Origin: Erythrobacter sp. HKB08
GTDB taxonomy: Bacteria > Pseudomonadota > Alphaproteobacteria > Sphingomonadales > Sphingomonadaceae
DNA: 64,000 bases
NCBI RefSeq assembly: GCF_004114695.1
Contig: NZ_CP035310.1
Location: forward strand, 558,001 to 622,000
Direction of reading: 5' to 3'
Shown: positions 7,831 through 16,402 of the stretch, in pieces
Layout of the letters: each line of letters begins with the position of its first letter
Numbering within the stretch: position 1 is the first letter of the stretch
Translations under genes and position numbers: made by a program
Notes under the pieces: model-generated
Seen by the model: only the letters and a program-made list of their open reading frames with translations
Told to the model about the DNA's origin: nothing
Database searches by the model: none

Positions 7831-8938
7831 TGGGGGCTTTCTCCAGGAAAGGACGCGGATTGACCGCGCGATTGTTGATGCGCACCTCGAAGTGAAGGTG
7901 CGGGCCGGTCGAGCGCCCGGTGCTGCCGATGGCGCCGATGACGTCGCCCGCGTCGACCTGCTGGCCGACCTTGGCGTTGAAACGCGACATGTGGGCGTAG
8001 CGGGTCATCAGGCCGTTGCCGTGGCTCACTTCGACCGTCTTGCCGTAGCCCGACTTCCAGCCGACGTAGGTCACGCGGCCCTTGGCTGCCGAGTGGATCG
8101 GTGCGCCCATCGGGCCCTTGAAGTCGAGGCCGGAGTGCATGGCACCGGCGCGGGTGAAGGGATCGCTGCGATAGCCGAAGCCCGAGGAGATCGACGCACG
8201 GCTCGCCGGGGCGACCTGCGGGATGCCTTCGAGCGTACGCTCGAGCGCGGTCATGCGCGCAAGGCTGAGGCCGAGACGCTCGAAACGCGGGTCGAGGTCG
8301 CCGTTAGCGGCGCTTGCCAGCTGCTCGAGCGGACCACCCATCGCGCTGCGATCGGCATTGCGGATCATGCTGTCGGGGTTGAGGCCGAGATCGCGGATCG
8401 CCTTCGCGGCGCGAGCGGCGCGGCGGTCTGCGAAGCGGGTGAGGCGCTCGACGAAAACGAGCTGGCGGGCTTCGATCTTGGCGAGAGCGGCAGCTTCGGG
8501 GATCAGCGCGCTGACCTTGTCGACGGTCGCCTGCGCCTCGGTCGAGGAATCGCTGACGGTTTCTTCCGCGCGCACGTCGTCGGGCAGGCTATCGACCATC
8601 GCCTCGATGAATTCCTGGCGCTGCTGTAGGTCCGCGGCGACGTCGTCGAGCTGGTTGGAATAGGCGTCGAAACGCTCTTCCTTGGTCGCGACGCGCGCTT
8701 CGCGATCGAGCAGCGAAGCCCGCTCGGCCTCGGCGCGATACTGGCTCCAGCCCATCACGGCCATGGAGATGGCCCACGCGAAAAGCGCCGCCACGGCAAT
8801 CGAGGCGGCGGCGATCTGCATGCGCGAAGTTATCTTGATGAAGCGAACCTGGCCCTGCGATCGCATGAAGAACTCGCGATCCGGAAACCAGGTGGCCAGG
8901 CGACGTCCCATACCGCCGGCAGTTCGTGAATTGTCCAA
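7778..8938 (-). CDS. M23 family metallopeptidase, membrane-anchored
   Basis: A 386-residue cell-wall endopeptidase. An N-terminal membrane segment (about residues 41-62, IAAASIAVAALFAWAISMAV) is followed by a long alpha-helical, probably coiled-coil region and a C-terminal LytM/M23 domain. The zinc ligands are complete: AMHSGLDF supplies His and Asp, and GPHLHFEVR supplies the HxH. It should therefore cut peptidoglycan cross-links in the periplasm. The frame starts with TTG at 8938, about six bases after a CGGGG run; an ATG at 8911 is an alternative. It is the first gene of a two-gene operon with the bactofilin. Confidence 0.9.
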   Translation of the reverse strand: MDNSRTAGGMGRRLATWFPDREFFMRSQGQVRFIKITSRMQIAAASIAVAALFAWAISMAVMGWSQYRAEAERASLLDREARVATKEERFDAYSNQLDDVAADLQQRQEFIEAMVDSLPDDVRAEETVSDSSTEAQATVDKVSALIPEAAALAKIEARQLVFVERLTRFADRRAARAAKAIRDLGLNPDSMIRNADRSAMGGPLEQLASAANGDLDPRFERLGLSLARMTALERTLEGIPQVAPASRASISSGFGYRSDPFTRAGAMHSGLDFKGPMGAPIHSAAKGRVTYVGWKSGYGKTVEVSHGNGLMTRYAHMSRFNAKVGQQVDAGDVIGAIGSTGRSTGPHLHFEVRINNRAVNPRPFLEKAPNVLKEVRAAGSAKQAGA

Positions 8939-9204
8939 AGCGACCCCGTTATCGTGGCTTTTTGATTGATCGGGGCGCTAGCACGGGATTTCGGGCGCGT
9001 CGAATCGGAGTCGCGCGCGACTAGGCGAGTCGAAGGACTCGCGCGGTGAGTTGTTGTGAACCTTCTCACCTGAATGCCCAATGTCCGGGATTCGAAGCGG
9101 TTCCCGAAAGCGCTGACAATTTCCGATACGCTTGGTAACGACAGTCTACGAATGACCCGGAATCGCGATCTTCCCCAACGATTCAACCGCTTGCGGGGCG
9201 AGTC

Positions 9205-9843
9205 GTGAGAATCGGTCTGCTCGGCGGCAGTTTCAACCCGGCGCATGGCGGGCATCGGCGAATCTCCTTGTTCGCGAAAGAGGCCTTGGGGCTCGACGAA
9301 GTGTGGTGGCTCGTTTCGCCCGGAAACCCGCTCAAACCGCGGGCCGGAATGGCCCCCTTGACGTCACGCGTGCACTCCGCACTGGCAATGGCAAGGCGCG
9401 CCCCGATCCGGGTGAGCGCGATCGAACGGCAGTTCGGGACGCGCTACACGATCGACACGCTCCACGCGCTCAAACGGCGCTTTCCCGACCACGACTTCGT
9501 CTGGCTGATGGGCTCCGACAACCTTGCGCAATTCCACAGGTGGAAGGATTGGCGCGGCATAGCGCGTGCCATGCCGATTGCGGTCATCGCGCGACCCGGC
9601 TATGATGGCGATGCTGTTGCAAGCCCCGCAATGGCCTGGCTCGGAAGGCACCGCGTCTCCCCGGCCAGACTGAAATCGAGGGGCAGATGGAGTTCGCCGG
9701 CACTGGTGACCTTGCGTTTTGATCCCGACCCGCGTTCGGCCACGGCTATCCGCCGCGCCGATCCGGACTGGGCTTCGCGAATGCCCGATCGCTCGCCGCG
9801 CGACCAACTCACGCACAGGTTGATAGAGGAACCCGTCGCTTGA
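9205..9843 (+). CDS. nadD: nicotinate-nucleotide adenylyltransferase
   Basis: A 212-residue NadD, which converts nicotinate mononucleotide and ATP to deamido-NAD in NAD synthesis. The nucleotidyltransferase signature GGSFNPAHGGH is at residues 7-17 and the second motif near the C-terminus reads RSATAIRR, the SxTxIR-type ATP-binding site. The start is GTG at 9205, preceded by GCGGGGCGAG. The 266 bases between this gene and the divergent M23 peptidase must hold both promoters; no clear boxes were identified there. First gene of the run nadD-rsfS-rlmH-envC-like. Confidence 0.93.
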   Translation: MRIGLLGGSFNPAHGGHRRISLFAKEALGLDEVWWLVSPGNPLKPRAGMAPLTSRVHSALAMARRAPIRVSAIERQFGTRYTIDTLHALKRRFPDHDFVWLMGSDNLAQFHRWKDWRGIARAMPIAVIARPGYDGDAVASPAMAWLGRHRVSPARLKSRGRWSSPALVTLRFDPDPRSATAIRRADPDWASRMPDRSPRDQLTHRLIEEPVA

Positions 9844-9894
9844 CGCGTCAGTTACCTCGACATCGGCCCGCGTGCCACACCAACACCAGGAGCA

Positions 9895-10335
9895 ATGACA
9901 CCGCCTATGAACCAGGCGCAAACCGATATCGCCGCAAACGGCAATGGCATGACTAGCCCCGGCAACGCCGCCGACTTCGAAGCCGAGGAGGGCAGCGTGC
10001 TCGCCCTCGTGCTCGAACAGCTCGACGACGACCAGGCGCAGGACGTCGTGGTCATTCCGCTGGAAGGCAAGTCGAGCATCGCCGATCACATGGTCATCGC
10101 CTCGGGTCGCTCGACCCGGCAGGTGGCGTCCATGGCGCAGAAGCTGGCCGAAAAGATCAAGCAGGGCGGCTTCGGCCCGGCCCGGCTCGAAGGCCTGCCC
10201 GCTGCGGATTGGGTGCTGATCGATTCCGGTGACGTCGTCGTCCACCTGTTCCGGCCGGAAGTGCGCAGCTTCTACAACCTGGAACGCATGTGGGCATTCG
10301 GCGACGCCCCGCCGGTCGCAGCAGGCACTGCCTGA
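9895..10335 (+). CDS. rsfS: ribosome silencing factor RsfS
   Basis: A 146-residue RsfS (DUF143/Iojap family), which binds ribosomal protein L14 and blocks subunit joining during starvation. Family blocks visible are DVVVIPLEGKSSIADHMVIA, GRSTRQVASMAQKL and DWVLIDSGDVVVHLF, then the FYNLERMW end. An N-terminal tail of about 35 residues precedes the conserved core. Two ATGs (9895, 9907) are possible: AGGAG at 9888-9892 lies two bases before the first and 14 before the second, so the start is uncertain by four codons. Placement after nadD is the usual one. Confidence 0.92.
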   Translation: MTPPMNQAQTDIAANGNGMTSPGNAADFEAEEGSVLALVLEQLDDDQAQDVVVIPLEGKSSIADHMVIASGRSTRQVASMAQKLAEKIKQGGFGPARLEGLPAADWVLIDSGDVVVHLFRPEVRSFYNLERMWAFGDAPPVAAGTA

Positions 10336-10385
10336 CCTGACCTTTCGTGCCCGCAAGGCGCGCGGGCAAAGGATCGTTTGAAGCC

Positions 10386-10808
10386 ATGCTCCTGCATGTG
10401 ATCGCGCGCGGGAAGATCGCCCGCTCCCCCGAAGCGGACCTCGTCGCGCGATACGAGAAGCGCCTTACCTGGCCCGTCCGGCTGACCGAACTGCCGGAAA
10501 CGGGCGGGAAAATTCCCGAACCGCAAACCCCTTTCCGCACCGTGCTGCTCGACGAGCGCGGAAAGGATATGCCGAGCGAGAAGCTGGCCGAAGTGCTCGG
10601 CCGCTGGCGCGACGACGGCATCCGCGAAACGCGCTTCGTGATCGGCGCGGCCGACGGCCACTCGCGCGAGGAGCGGGCCGAGGCGGATCTGCTGCTCGCA
10701 TTCGGCAAGGCGACCTGGCCGCACCTGCTCGCCCGCGCGATGCTGATGGAGCAGCTCTACCGCGCGACGGCAATCCTTGCGGGTCATCCCTATCATCGGG
10801 CAGGGTGA
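10386..10808 (+). CDS. rlmH: 23S rRNA (pseudouridine1915-N3)-methyltransferase
   Basis: A 140-residue SPOUT-fold methyltransferase that modifies pseudouridine 1915 of 23S rRNA. It begins MLLHVIARGKIARS and carries the C-terminal knot signature VIGAADGHS, then EQLYRATAILAGHPYHR. The open frame begins at 10347, but the ATG at 10386 gives the family's usual length and start. It lies 50 bases after rsfS and four bases before the next gene, in the classic nadD-rsfS-rlmH order. Confidence 0.95.
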   Translation: MLLHVIARGKIARSPEADLVARYEKRLTWPVRLTELPETGGKIPEPQTPFRTVLLDERGKDMPSEKLAEVLGRWRDDGIRETRFVIGAADGHSREERAEADLLLAFGKATWPHLLARAMLMEQLYRATAILAGHPYHRAG

Positions 10809-10812
10809 CGCC

Positions 10813-12030
10813 ATGACGCGTCGCTATCTCGCTCTTTTCTCTTCGGCCGCACTCGCCGCACTCGTCGGCGGGGTCGCGCTTGCGCAGGGTGATGCGCCGG
10901 TCGAGGACGCCGATGCGATCCGCAAGCAGCTGCGCGATGCCCAGCGCGAAGCGCGTCAGGCGGAAGAGCGCGGCGAGCGTCTCGAAGCAGCCGCGCGCGA
11001 GGCGACCGAGGCGGCGGAGAAGACCGCGCGCGAAGCAGCAGCGCTTGCCGCGCGCATCCAGCAGGCCGAGGCGGGAATTGCGGCGGCCGAAGCACGCGTC
11101 GCTCTCATCAATCGCGAACGCAGCCAGCTGGCGAGCCGGCTTGCCGAACGGCGTGAGCCGCTCGTGCGCCTGACCGGCGCGCTGCAGAAACTCGCGCGCC
11201 GACCGGTCGCGCTTTCGGCGCTCAAGCCCGGTTCGCTGAGGGAGACGGTATACCTTCGCGCCATGCTCGAAAGCACCATCCCGCAGGTGCGCGAACGCAC
11301 TGCCGCGCTGCGCGCCGAGATCGCGCGCGGCAAGGAGCTCGAGCGAGAGGCGAACCAGGCGCTCGCCGTCCTGCGCGATACGGAAACCCAGCTCGGCGAT
11401 CGCCGCAAGCGCCTTGCCGCGATCGAGACCCGCCAGCGGCTCGCCTCGCGTCGTGCGGGCGGCGACGCCAGCCGCGAGAACGAGCGCGCCCTTGCTCTTG
11501 CAGAACAGGCGCGCGATCTCGACGAATTCATCGAACAGCTCGACCGCGCCGGCAGCCTGCGTTCCCAGCTGGCCGCCTTGCCCGGCCCCGTGATGCGCCC
11601 GGCAGAACCCGAACAGGCAGCACCTGTCTCGAACCCCTCCATTGCCGCATCGCCCACCGCAGCTGGCAGGCTCGCCTTCCAGCTGCCCGTTTCGGGCCGG
11701 ACGGTCTCGGGCTTCGGCGAGCAATCGTCGGGCGGTGTCCGATCGACCGGCCTGACGCTGCGCCCGCGCGACGGTGCGCAGGTCGTCGCACCGGCCAAGG
11801 GCCGCGTCGCCTTTGCCGGGCCCTATCGCGGCTATGGACGGATCGTGATCCTCGAGCATGACGGCGACCTCACCAGCCTCGTCACCGGACTTGCCCGGAC
11901 CGATGTCGCGGTAGGCGACGATCTGGTTGCGGGCGCCCCGCTCGGCGTCGCAGGCGTCGGGCAGCCCGAGGTGATGCTCGAAGTCCGGCGCGAAGGGCAG
12001 CCGATCAATCCGCTCGCCTTCATCCGCTAG
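10813..12030 (+). CDS. EnvC-like murein hydrolase activator with degenerate LytM domain
   Basis: A 405-residue exported protein: signal peptide (MTRRYLALFSSAALAALVGG), a long coiled coil rich in Arg, Glu and Ala (about residues 35-240) and a C-terminal M23/LytM domain. The metal ligands are missing: the usual HxxxD block reads RSTGLTLRP and the usual HLHFE block reads EVMLEVR. As in EnvC and NlpD, such a domain is expected not to cut peptidoglycan itself but to activate amidases at division sites. The start follows the rlmH stop by four bases, so the genes are co-transcribed. Confidence 0.86.
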   Translation: MTRRYLALFSSAALAALVGGVALAQGDAPVEDADAIRKQLRDAQREARQAEERGERLEAAAREATEAAEKTAREAAALAARIQQAEAGIAAAEARVALINRERSQLASRLAERREPLVRLTGALQKLARRPVALSALKPGSLRETVYLRAMLESTIPQVRERTAALRAEIARGKELEREANQALAVLRDTETQLGDRRKRLAAIETRQRLASRRAGGDASRENERALALAEQARDLDEFIEQLDRAGSLRSQLAALPGPVMRPAEPEQAAPVSNPSIAASPTAAGRLAFQLPVSGRTVSGFGEQSSGGVRSTGLTLRPRDGAQVVAPAKGRVAFAGPYRGYGRIVILEHDGDLTSLVTGLARTDVAVGDDLVAGAPLGVAGVGQPEVMLEVRREGQPINPLAFIR

Positions 12031-12138
12031 TTAAGCCGCCCTGCCGCAATCGCGCCGCTTTGGGACGCCGCAGAATTCCTCATCTGGCGTTCAGGCGCCG
12101 CGCGCGATAGATTGTGCACAAAGGAAAGGCTCGACCCG

Positions 12139-13476
12139 ATGAAATTTGCCGCACTTGCACGCTCTGCCGCCCTGGTGACCGCCGTGGCGCTGATTCCCGC
12201 CACTACGGCCGGGATGGCACAGGTGGACGGCAAGGCCGGGCCGGAGTTTTCCAAGCTCTTCGCGACCTACCAGCGCATCAAGGCGAATTACGTCGAGCCG
12301 GTCGATGACGAGAAGCTGATTCGCGGTGCGATCGACGGCATGCTCGCCTCGCTCGACCCGCATTCGGCCTATCTCGACGGTTCGGACCTCGAACGCCTCG
12401 AAACCATGATCGACGGCAATTATTCGGGTCTCGGCCTGTCGGTCGTGATGGACGATGGTGCGGTCAAGATCATTTCGCCCTTCCGTGGCAGCCCTGCCGA
12501 TGAAGCCGGCCTAAAGGCGGGCGACTTCATCACCCACCTCGATGGCGAGCTGATCTACGGCGGCGACCTCGACGAAGCGGTCAGCCGCATGCGCGGGCCG
12601 GCAGGCACCTCGATCCGCCTGACCGTCTACCGTCCGGGCCGCGACGAGCCGTTCGACGTCAGCGTGACGCGCGGCGTGATCGAACTCGAACCGGTGACGC
12701 ATGAAATCGCGGCCGGGAATATCGGCATCATCACCGTCAACGAATTCAGCCGCGACGTCGGCGCCGACGTGTTCGCCTCGTGGCAGGCGATGCGCCGCGA
12801 AGCGACCGGCCGGATCAACGGCCTCGTCCTCGACCTGCGCTCGAACCCGGGCGGTTCGCTCGACGAGGCGGTGGCGCTGTCCGACCTGTTCCTCGACAAG
12901 GGCCGCATCGTCTCGCAGCGCGGCCGCGCGCGGGGCGAAACCGTGCTCTACGATGCGGAGACCGCGTTCCGCGGCCAGATCGCGGAGGGCATTCCGATGG
13001 TCGTCCTGATCGATGCAGGCTCTGCTTCGGCTTCCGAGATCGTCGCCGGCGCGCTGCAGGACCACCGCCGCGCGGTGATCATGGGCGAGCGCAGCTTCGG
13101 CAAGGGCAGCGTGCAGTCGCTCCTCATCATGGGCAACGACAGCGCGCTCAAGCTGACCACCGCGCGTTACTACACGCCGGCGGGCCATTCGGTGCAGGAA
13201 GGCGGCATCAAGCCGGATATCCGCGTGCCGCAGCTGTCCGATCCCGACCTGGCGCGCCGCGCGAAATTCCAGATCCGCGAATCCGATCTCCGCGGCCATC
13301 TCGTCAACGAGGTCGGCCTCGCCGACAAGGATCTCGAAACCGACAAGTCGGCCGATCCGCGCTTCACCAAGACGGCGGAAGAGCTGAAGGAGCAGGGCAT
13401 CGAGGATTACCAGCTGCATTACGCGCTGGAGACGCTGCGCCGCACTGCGCCGAACACGGTTGCGCGCCGCGACTGA
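12139..13476 (+). CDS. ctpA: S41 family carboxyl-terminal processing protease
   Basis: A 445-residue periplasmic serine protease. A signal peptide (MKFAALARSAALVTAVALIP) is followed by an N-terminal helical region, a PDZ domain (about residues 85-170, ISPFRGSPADEAGLKAGDFI) and the S41 catalytic core. The core contains IDAGSASASEIVAGALQD, supplying the serine near residue 296, and ERSFGKGSVQ, supplying the lysine near 322. It trims or degrades envelope proteins. The ATG at 12139 follows AAAGGAAAGG. It is downstream of the EnvC-like gene, a common arrangement for cell-wall remodelling genes. Confidence 0.93.
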   Translation: MKFAALARSAALVTAVALIPATTAGMAQVDGKAGPEFSKLFATYQRIKANYVEPVDDEKLIRGAIDGMLASLDPHSAYLDGSDLERLETMIDGNYSGLGLSVVMDDGAVKIISPFRGSPADEAGLKAGDFITHLDGELIYGGDLDEAVSRMRGPAGTSIRLTVYRPGRDEPFDVSVTRGVIELEPVTHEIAAGNIGIITVNEFSRDVGADVFASWQAMRREATGRINGLVLDLRSNPGGSLDEAVALSDLFLDKGRIVSQRGRARGETVLYDAETAFRGQIAEGIPMVVLIDAGSASASEIVAGALQDHRRAVIMGERSFGKGSVQSLLIMGNDSALKLTTARYYTPAGHSVQEGGIKPDIRVPQLSDPDLARRAKFQIRESDLRGHLVNEVGLADKDLETDKSADPRFTKTAEELKEQGIEDYQLHYALETLRRTAPNTVARRD

Positions 13477-13495
13477 GGCATTTAGCGCCGCCGGC

Positions 13496-13969
13496 ATGAC
13501 AATTTCGCCTTCGGACCGGCTCGCACAGCGACTCGCGCTCGGTATCCCGGCGCTGCTGCTCGGCGGTGCCTATATTTCCGAATACGGTTTCGGCCTGTTC
13601 CCGTGCGAAATGTGCTGGTGGCAGCGCTATCCGCATTTCGTCGCCATCGTGCTCGGCCTCATTTCCTATTTCGCCTCGCCACGCCGCCTGTGGATCGCGC
13701 TCGCCGCGCTGGCGGTCGTGGTTTCGGGCCTGATCGGAGGTTTCCATGCGGGCGTCGAATACGGCTGGTGGGAAGGTATCACCGATTGCGCGACCACCCA
13801 GTCGGGCGGCGGCAATGCACTCGACGATATCTTCAATGCGCCGCTGACGCGCTGCGACCAGGCACCTTGGAGCCTGTTCGGCGTTAGCCTTGCAGGTTGG
13901 AATTTTCTCATCTCGACGTTCGGCGGGCTGGCAGTGCTCGGCCTGCTGGCGCGAAGGAAGACTGTATGA
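13496..13969 (+). CDS. dsbB: disulfide bond formation protein B
   Basis: A 157-residue inner-membrane protein of the DsbB family that reoxidises periplasmic DsbA and passes electrons to quinone. Four hydrophobic segments are visible. The first cysteine pair is CEMC (Cys37/Cys40) in LFPCEMCWWQRYPH. The second pair, Cys98 and Cys120, sits in the periplasmic loop (ITDCATTQ and LTRCDQAPWS). Both redox pairs are therefore intact. The stop overlaps the coq7 start (ATGA), linking an enzyme that delivers electrons to ubiquinone with one that makes it. Confidence 0.9.
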   Translation: MTISPSDRLAQRLALGIPALLLGGAYISEYGFGLFPCEMCWWQRYPHFVAIVLGLISYFASPRRLWIALAALAVVVSGLIGGFHAGVEYGWWEGITDCATTQSGGGNALDDIFNAPLTRCDQAPWSLFGVSLAGWNFLISTFGGLAVLGLLARRKTV

Positions 13970-14502
13970 GCAAGCATGTGACGACAAAGCCAGACACGGC
14001 CTCGATGATCCGGGTCGACCAGGCGGGCGAATTCGGCGCGACGCGCATTTACGAGGGCCAGCTCGCGGTCATGGGCGACCGGCATCCGATGTCGGCAGAA
14101 ATTGCCCATATGGCGGCGCAGGAAGAGGTCCACCGTGCCAAGTTCGATGCGCTGATGGCGCGCCGCGGCGTTCGCCCGACGGCATTGCAGCCGTTCTGGT
14201 CGGTTGCCGGCTATGCGCTCGGCGCGGGCACGGCGCTGCTCGGCCCCGAGGCTGCGATGGCCTGTACCGCTGCGGTCGAGGAAGAGATCGACAAGCATTA
14301 TTCCGAGCAGCTCGATGCGCTGGAAGAAGACGGGAGCGATCCCGAGCTCGCCGCCATGATCGAGCAGTTCCGCGAGGAAGAGCGAGAGCATCGCGACACC
14401 GCGATTGCAGCGGGCGCGGAGAAGGCTCCGGCCTATCCGCTGCTGTCGGGCGCGATCCGCCTCGGCTGCCGCGTCGCGATCAAGCTCGCCGAGCGCGTTT
14501 GA
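13966..14502 (+). CDS. coq7: demethoxyubiquinone hydroxylase Coq7
   Basis: A 178-residue di-iron monooxygenase that catalyses the late C6 hydroxylation step of ubiquinone synthesis at the membrane. Ferritin-like iron ligands are visible: Glu22 in QAGEFGATRIY, then EEVHRAKF with the ExxH pair (Glu53, His56), and in the second half EEEIDKHYSEQL and REEEREHRDTA. The ATG at 13966 follows AAGGAAG. The longer frame from 13897 lies inside dsbB and is not used. A small GC hairpin follows the stop. Confidence 0.93.
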   Translation: MSKHVTTKPDTASMIRVDQAGEFGATRIYEGQLAVMGDRHPMSAEIAHMAAQEEVHRAKFDALMARRGVRPTALQPFWSVAGYALGAGTALLGPEAAMACTAAVEEEIDKHYSEQLDALEEDGSDPELAAMIEQFREEEREHRDTAIAAGAEKAPAYPLLSGAIRLGCRVAIKLAERV

Positions 14503-14549
14503 TCTGGCCGCTTTCGCACCCATTTCGCTTCATATAGAGTTCACGCCTG

Positions 14550-14567
14550 CCCGCCGATGGTGGCGGG
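14550..14567 (+). terminator. short hairpin after coq7
   Basis: CCCGCC and GGCGGG form six pairs around a six-base loop, 48 bases after the coq7 stop, followed by AGTATTT. Weak as a terminator. It also lies in the 5' region of the next gene, so it could instead be part of that leader. Confidence 0.35.
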
Positions 14568-14592
14568 AGTATTTCGACCGACAGGAATTGCC

Positions 14593-15159
14593 ATGAAAAC
14601 GCTGATCGCCGCTTCGCTTGCTGGTTTCGCCCTTATCGCCGCGCCCGCCGCTGCGCAGGACGAGGCCGAAGCGCTCACCGACGATGTGCAGACCGCGATC
14701 GTCTATGGCGACGATGCCGCTCCGCCGTGCCCCGAAGGTCTGATCTGCGTCGTGGCGCGCCTGCCGGAGAACGACCGCTACCGCATTCCGGAAAACCTGC
14801 GCTTCAGCGAAGACCCGGAAAACACCGCCTGGGCGCAGCGCGTCGAGAAGCTCGAGCTGATCGGCGATTTCGGCATCATGTCCTGCTCGACCGCCGGTGC
14901 CGGTGGCTTCACCGGTTGTACCCAGCAACTGCTCGAACAGGCCTATGGCGAAAAGCGCACCGGCGCGAACGTCCGCTTCAGCGAGCTGATTGCAGCTGCG
15001 CGTGCCGACCGCCTTTCGCAGATCGACGAGCAGGCGGCCGAGGAACAGGCCCGCGTCGAACAGATCGAGCGCCAGTACATGGAGCGTCTCGAACGCGAGC
15101 GTGCTGCCGAAGTGCCGGGCGAGGGCGAGGAAGAACTGCCCCAGCCCGACGAGAACTGA
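14593..15159 (+). CDS. secreted protein of unknown function
   Basis: A 188-residue protein with a clear signal peptide (MKTLIAASLAGFALIAAPAAAQ) ending at an AxA-type cleavage site. The mature part has four cysteines, in CPEGLICVVARLP and in the SCSTAGAG...TGCTQQ segment, fit for periplasmic disulfides. Its last third is a charged Arg/Glu helix, probably a coiled coil, ending in an acidic tail. I do not recognise a named domain. The ATG at 14593 follows CAGGAA; a TATAGA-like -10 at about 14532 suggests its own promoter. It precedes the polysaccharide locus without overlap. Confidence 0.7.
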   Translation: MKTLIAASLAGFALIAAPAAAQDEAEALTDDVQTAIVYGDDAAPPCPEGLICVVARLPENDRYRIPENLRFSEDPENTAWAQRVEKLELIGDFGIMSCSTAGAGGFTGCTQQLLEQAYGEKRTGANVRFSELIAAARADRLSQIDEQAAEEQARVEQIERQYMERLERERAAEVPGEGEEELPQPDEN

Positions 15160-15215
15160 GCAAAAGCGGAACAGGGCAAACGCGGCCTTAACCTTGCGCT
15201 GCTAGGGGGCGGGGC

Positions 15216-16334
15216 ATGACCACGCGCACTATCCTGACCGTATTCGGCACACGCCCCGAAGCGATCAAGCTCTTCCCCCTGTGCCACGCGCTCGAAGCCG
15301 ATGCGCGGTTCAATTCGCGCGTCTGCGTGTCCGGCCAGCATCGCGGCATGCTCGACCAGGTGCTCGAGATTGCCGGGATCGAGCCGCATCACGACCTCGA
15401 TGTCATGCAGCCCGACCAGTCGCTCGACGCGCTTACCGCGCGGCTGTTGACCGGCCTCGGCGAGGTCATGGACGCCGAGAAACCCGATTTCGTGGTGGTG
15501 CAGGGCGACACTGCAACGGCCATGTGCGGTGCGCTCGCTGCCTATTATCGCAAGATCCCGGTCGCCCATGTCGAGGCGGGCCTGCGCAGCGGGAACATCC
15601 ACCATCCCTGGCCCGAAGAGGTCAATCGCAAGGTCATCGGCAGTTTTGCCGCGCTCCATTTTGCGCCGACCGAAACCGCGGCCGAGGCGCTGCGGCGCGA
15701 GAATGTCGACCCGGCAAGCGTGCATGTCACCGGCAACACGGTGATCGACGCGCTGCACTGGATCACCGCCAAGATCGAGAGCGAGCCCGGACTCGCCAGG
15801 GACCTCGCCCCGCTGGAGGAGCGCTTCGCAGGCAAGCGGATCATCGGCGTCACCAGCCACCGGCGCGAAAATTTCGGTGGCGGGATGGAAGGCATTGCCG
15901 AGGCGATCCGGCGTCTCGCCGCGCGCGAGGATGTCGCGATGATCTTCCCGGTTCACCTCAATCCGAACGTGCGCAACGTGATGAATGCCCAGCTCGCCGG
16001 GCTCGACAACGTCGCGCTGATCGAGCCGCTCGACTATCCGCATTTCGCCCGCCTGCTCGACATCGCAGGGATCATGCTGACCGACAGCGGCGGCGTGCAG
16101 GAGGAGGCGCCTGCACTCGGCAAGCCCGTGCTCGTCATGCGTGAGACGACCGAGCGCCCCGAGGGTGTCGAGGCCGGGACTGCGAAGCTGGTGGGCACGG
16201 ATGCCGACCGGATCGTCGAGGAAGCGACCCGCCTGCTCGACGACAGGGATGCCTATTCGGCCATGGCGAAGGCGCACAATCCCTTCGGCGACGGCAAGGC
16301 GACGCAGCGCATCGTGGAGCTGCTCGCAAGCTAG
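15216..16334 (+). CDS. wecB: UDP-N-acetylglucosamine 2-epimerase (non-hydrolysing)
   Basis: A 372-residue enzyme that interconverts UDP-GlcNAc and UDP-ManNAc. Signatures are FGTRPEAIKLFPL near the start, VVVQGDTATAMCGALAAYY, VAHVEAGLRSGN, TSHRRENFG and LTDSGGVQEEAPALGKPVLV. The fold is GT-B-like and the length is normal. It is followed 68 bases later by wecC, so the pair makes UDP-N-acetylmannosaminuronic acid. A GGGGCGGGG run lies just before the ATG. It is the first gene of the surface-polysaccharide locus. Confidence 0.94.
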   Translation: MTTRTILTVFGTRPEAIKLFPLCHALEADARFNSRVCVSGQHRGMLDQVLEIAGIEPHHDLDVMQPDQSLDALTARLLTGLGEVMDAEKPDFVVVQGDTATAMCGALAAYYRKIPVAHVEAGLRSGNIHHPWPEEVNRKVIGSFAALHFAPTETAAEALRRENVDPASVHVTGNTVIDALHWITAKIESEPGLARDLAPLEERFAGKRIIGVTSHRRENFGGGMEGIAEAIRRLAAREDVAMIFPVHLNPNVRNVMNAQLAGLDNVALIEPLDYPHFARLLDIAGIMLTDSGGVQEEAPALGKPVLVMRETTERPEGVEAGTAKLVGTDADRIVEEATRLLDDRDAYSAMAKAHNPFGDGKATQRIVELLAS

Positions 16335-16402
16335 TCCCATCATTACCGCTATGTTTACCACTGCCGCGTAAGGCTGACCGCCGAAGTAAAGGCAGGACAG
16401 CA

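Noticed and set aside
7532-8629. A 365-codon plus-strand frame over the bactofilin and M23 genes
   Set aside because: It is antisense to two well-supported genes and shows no domain or ribosome-binding site.
8939-9204. Search of the 266-base gap before nadD for an RNA gene or small ORF
   Set aside because: No tRNA-like folding, terminator or convincing frame was seen; it is treated as divergent promoter DNA.
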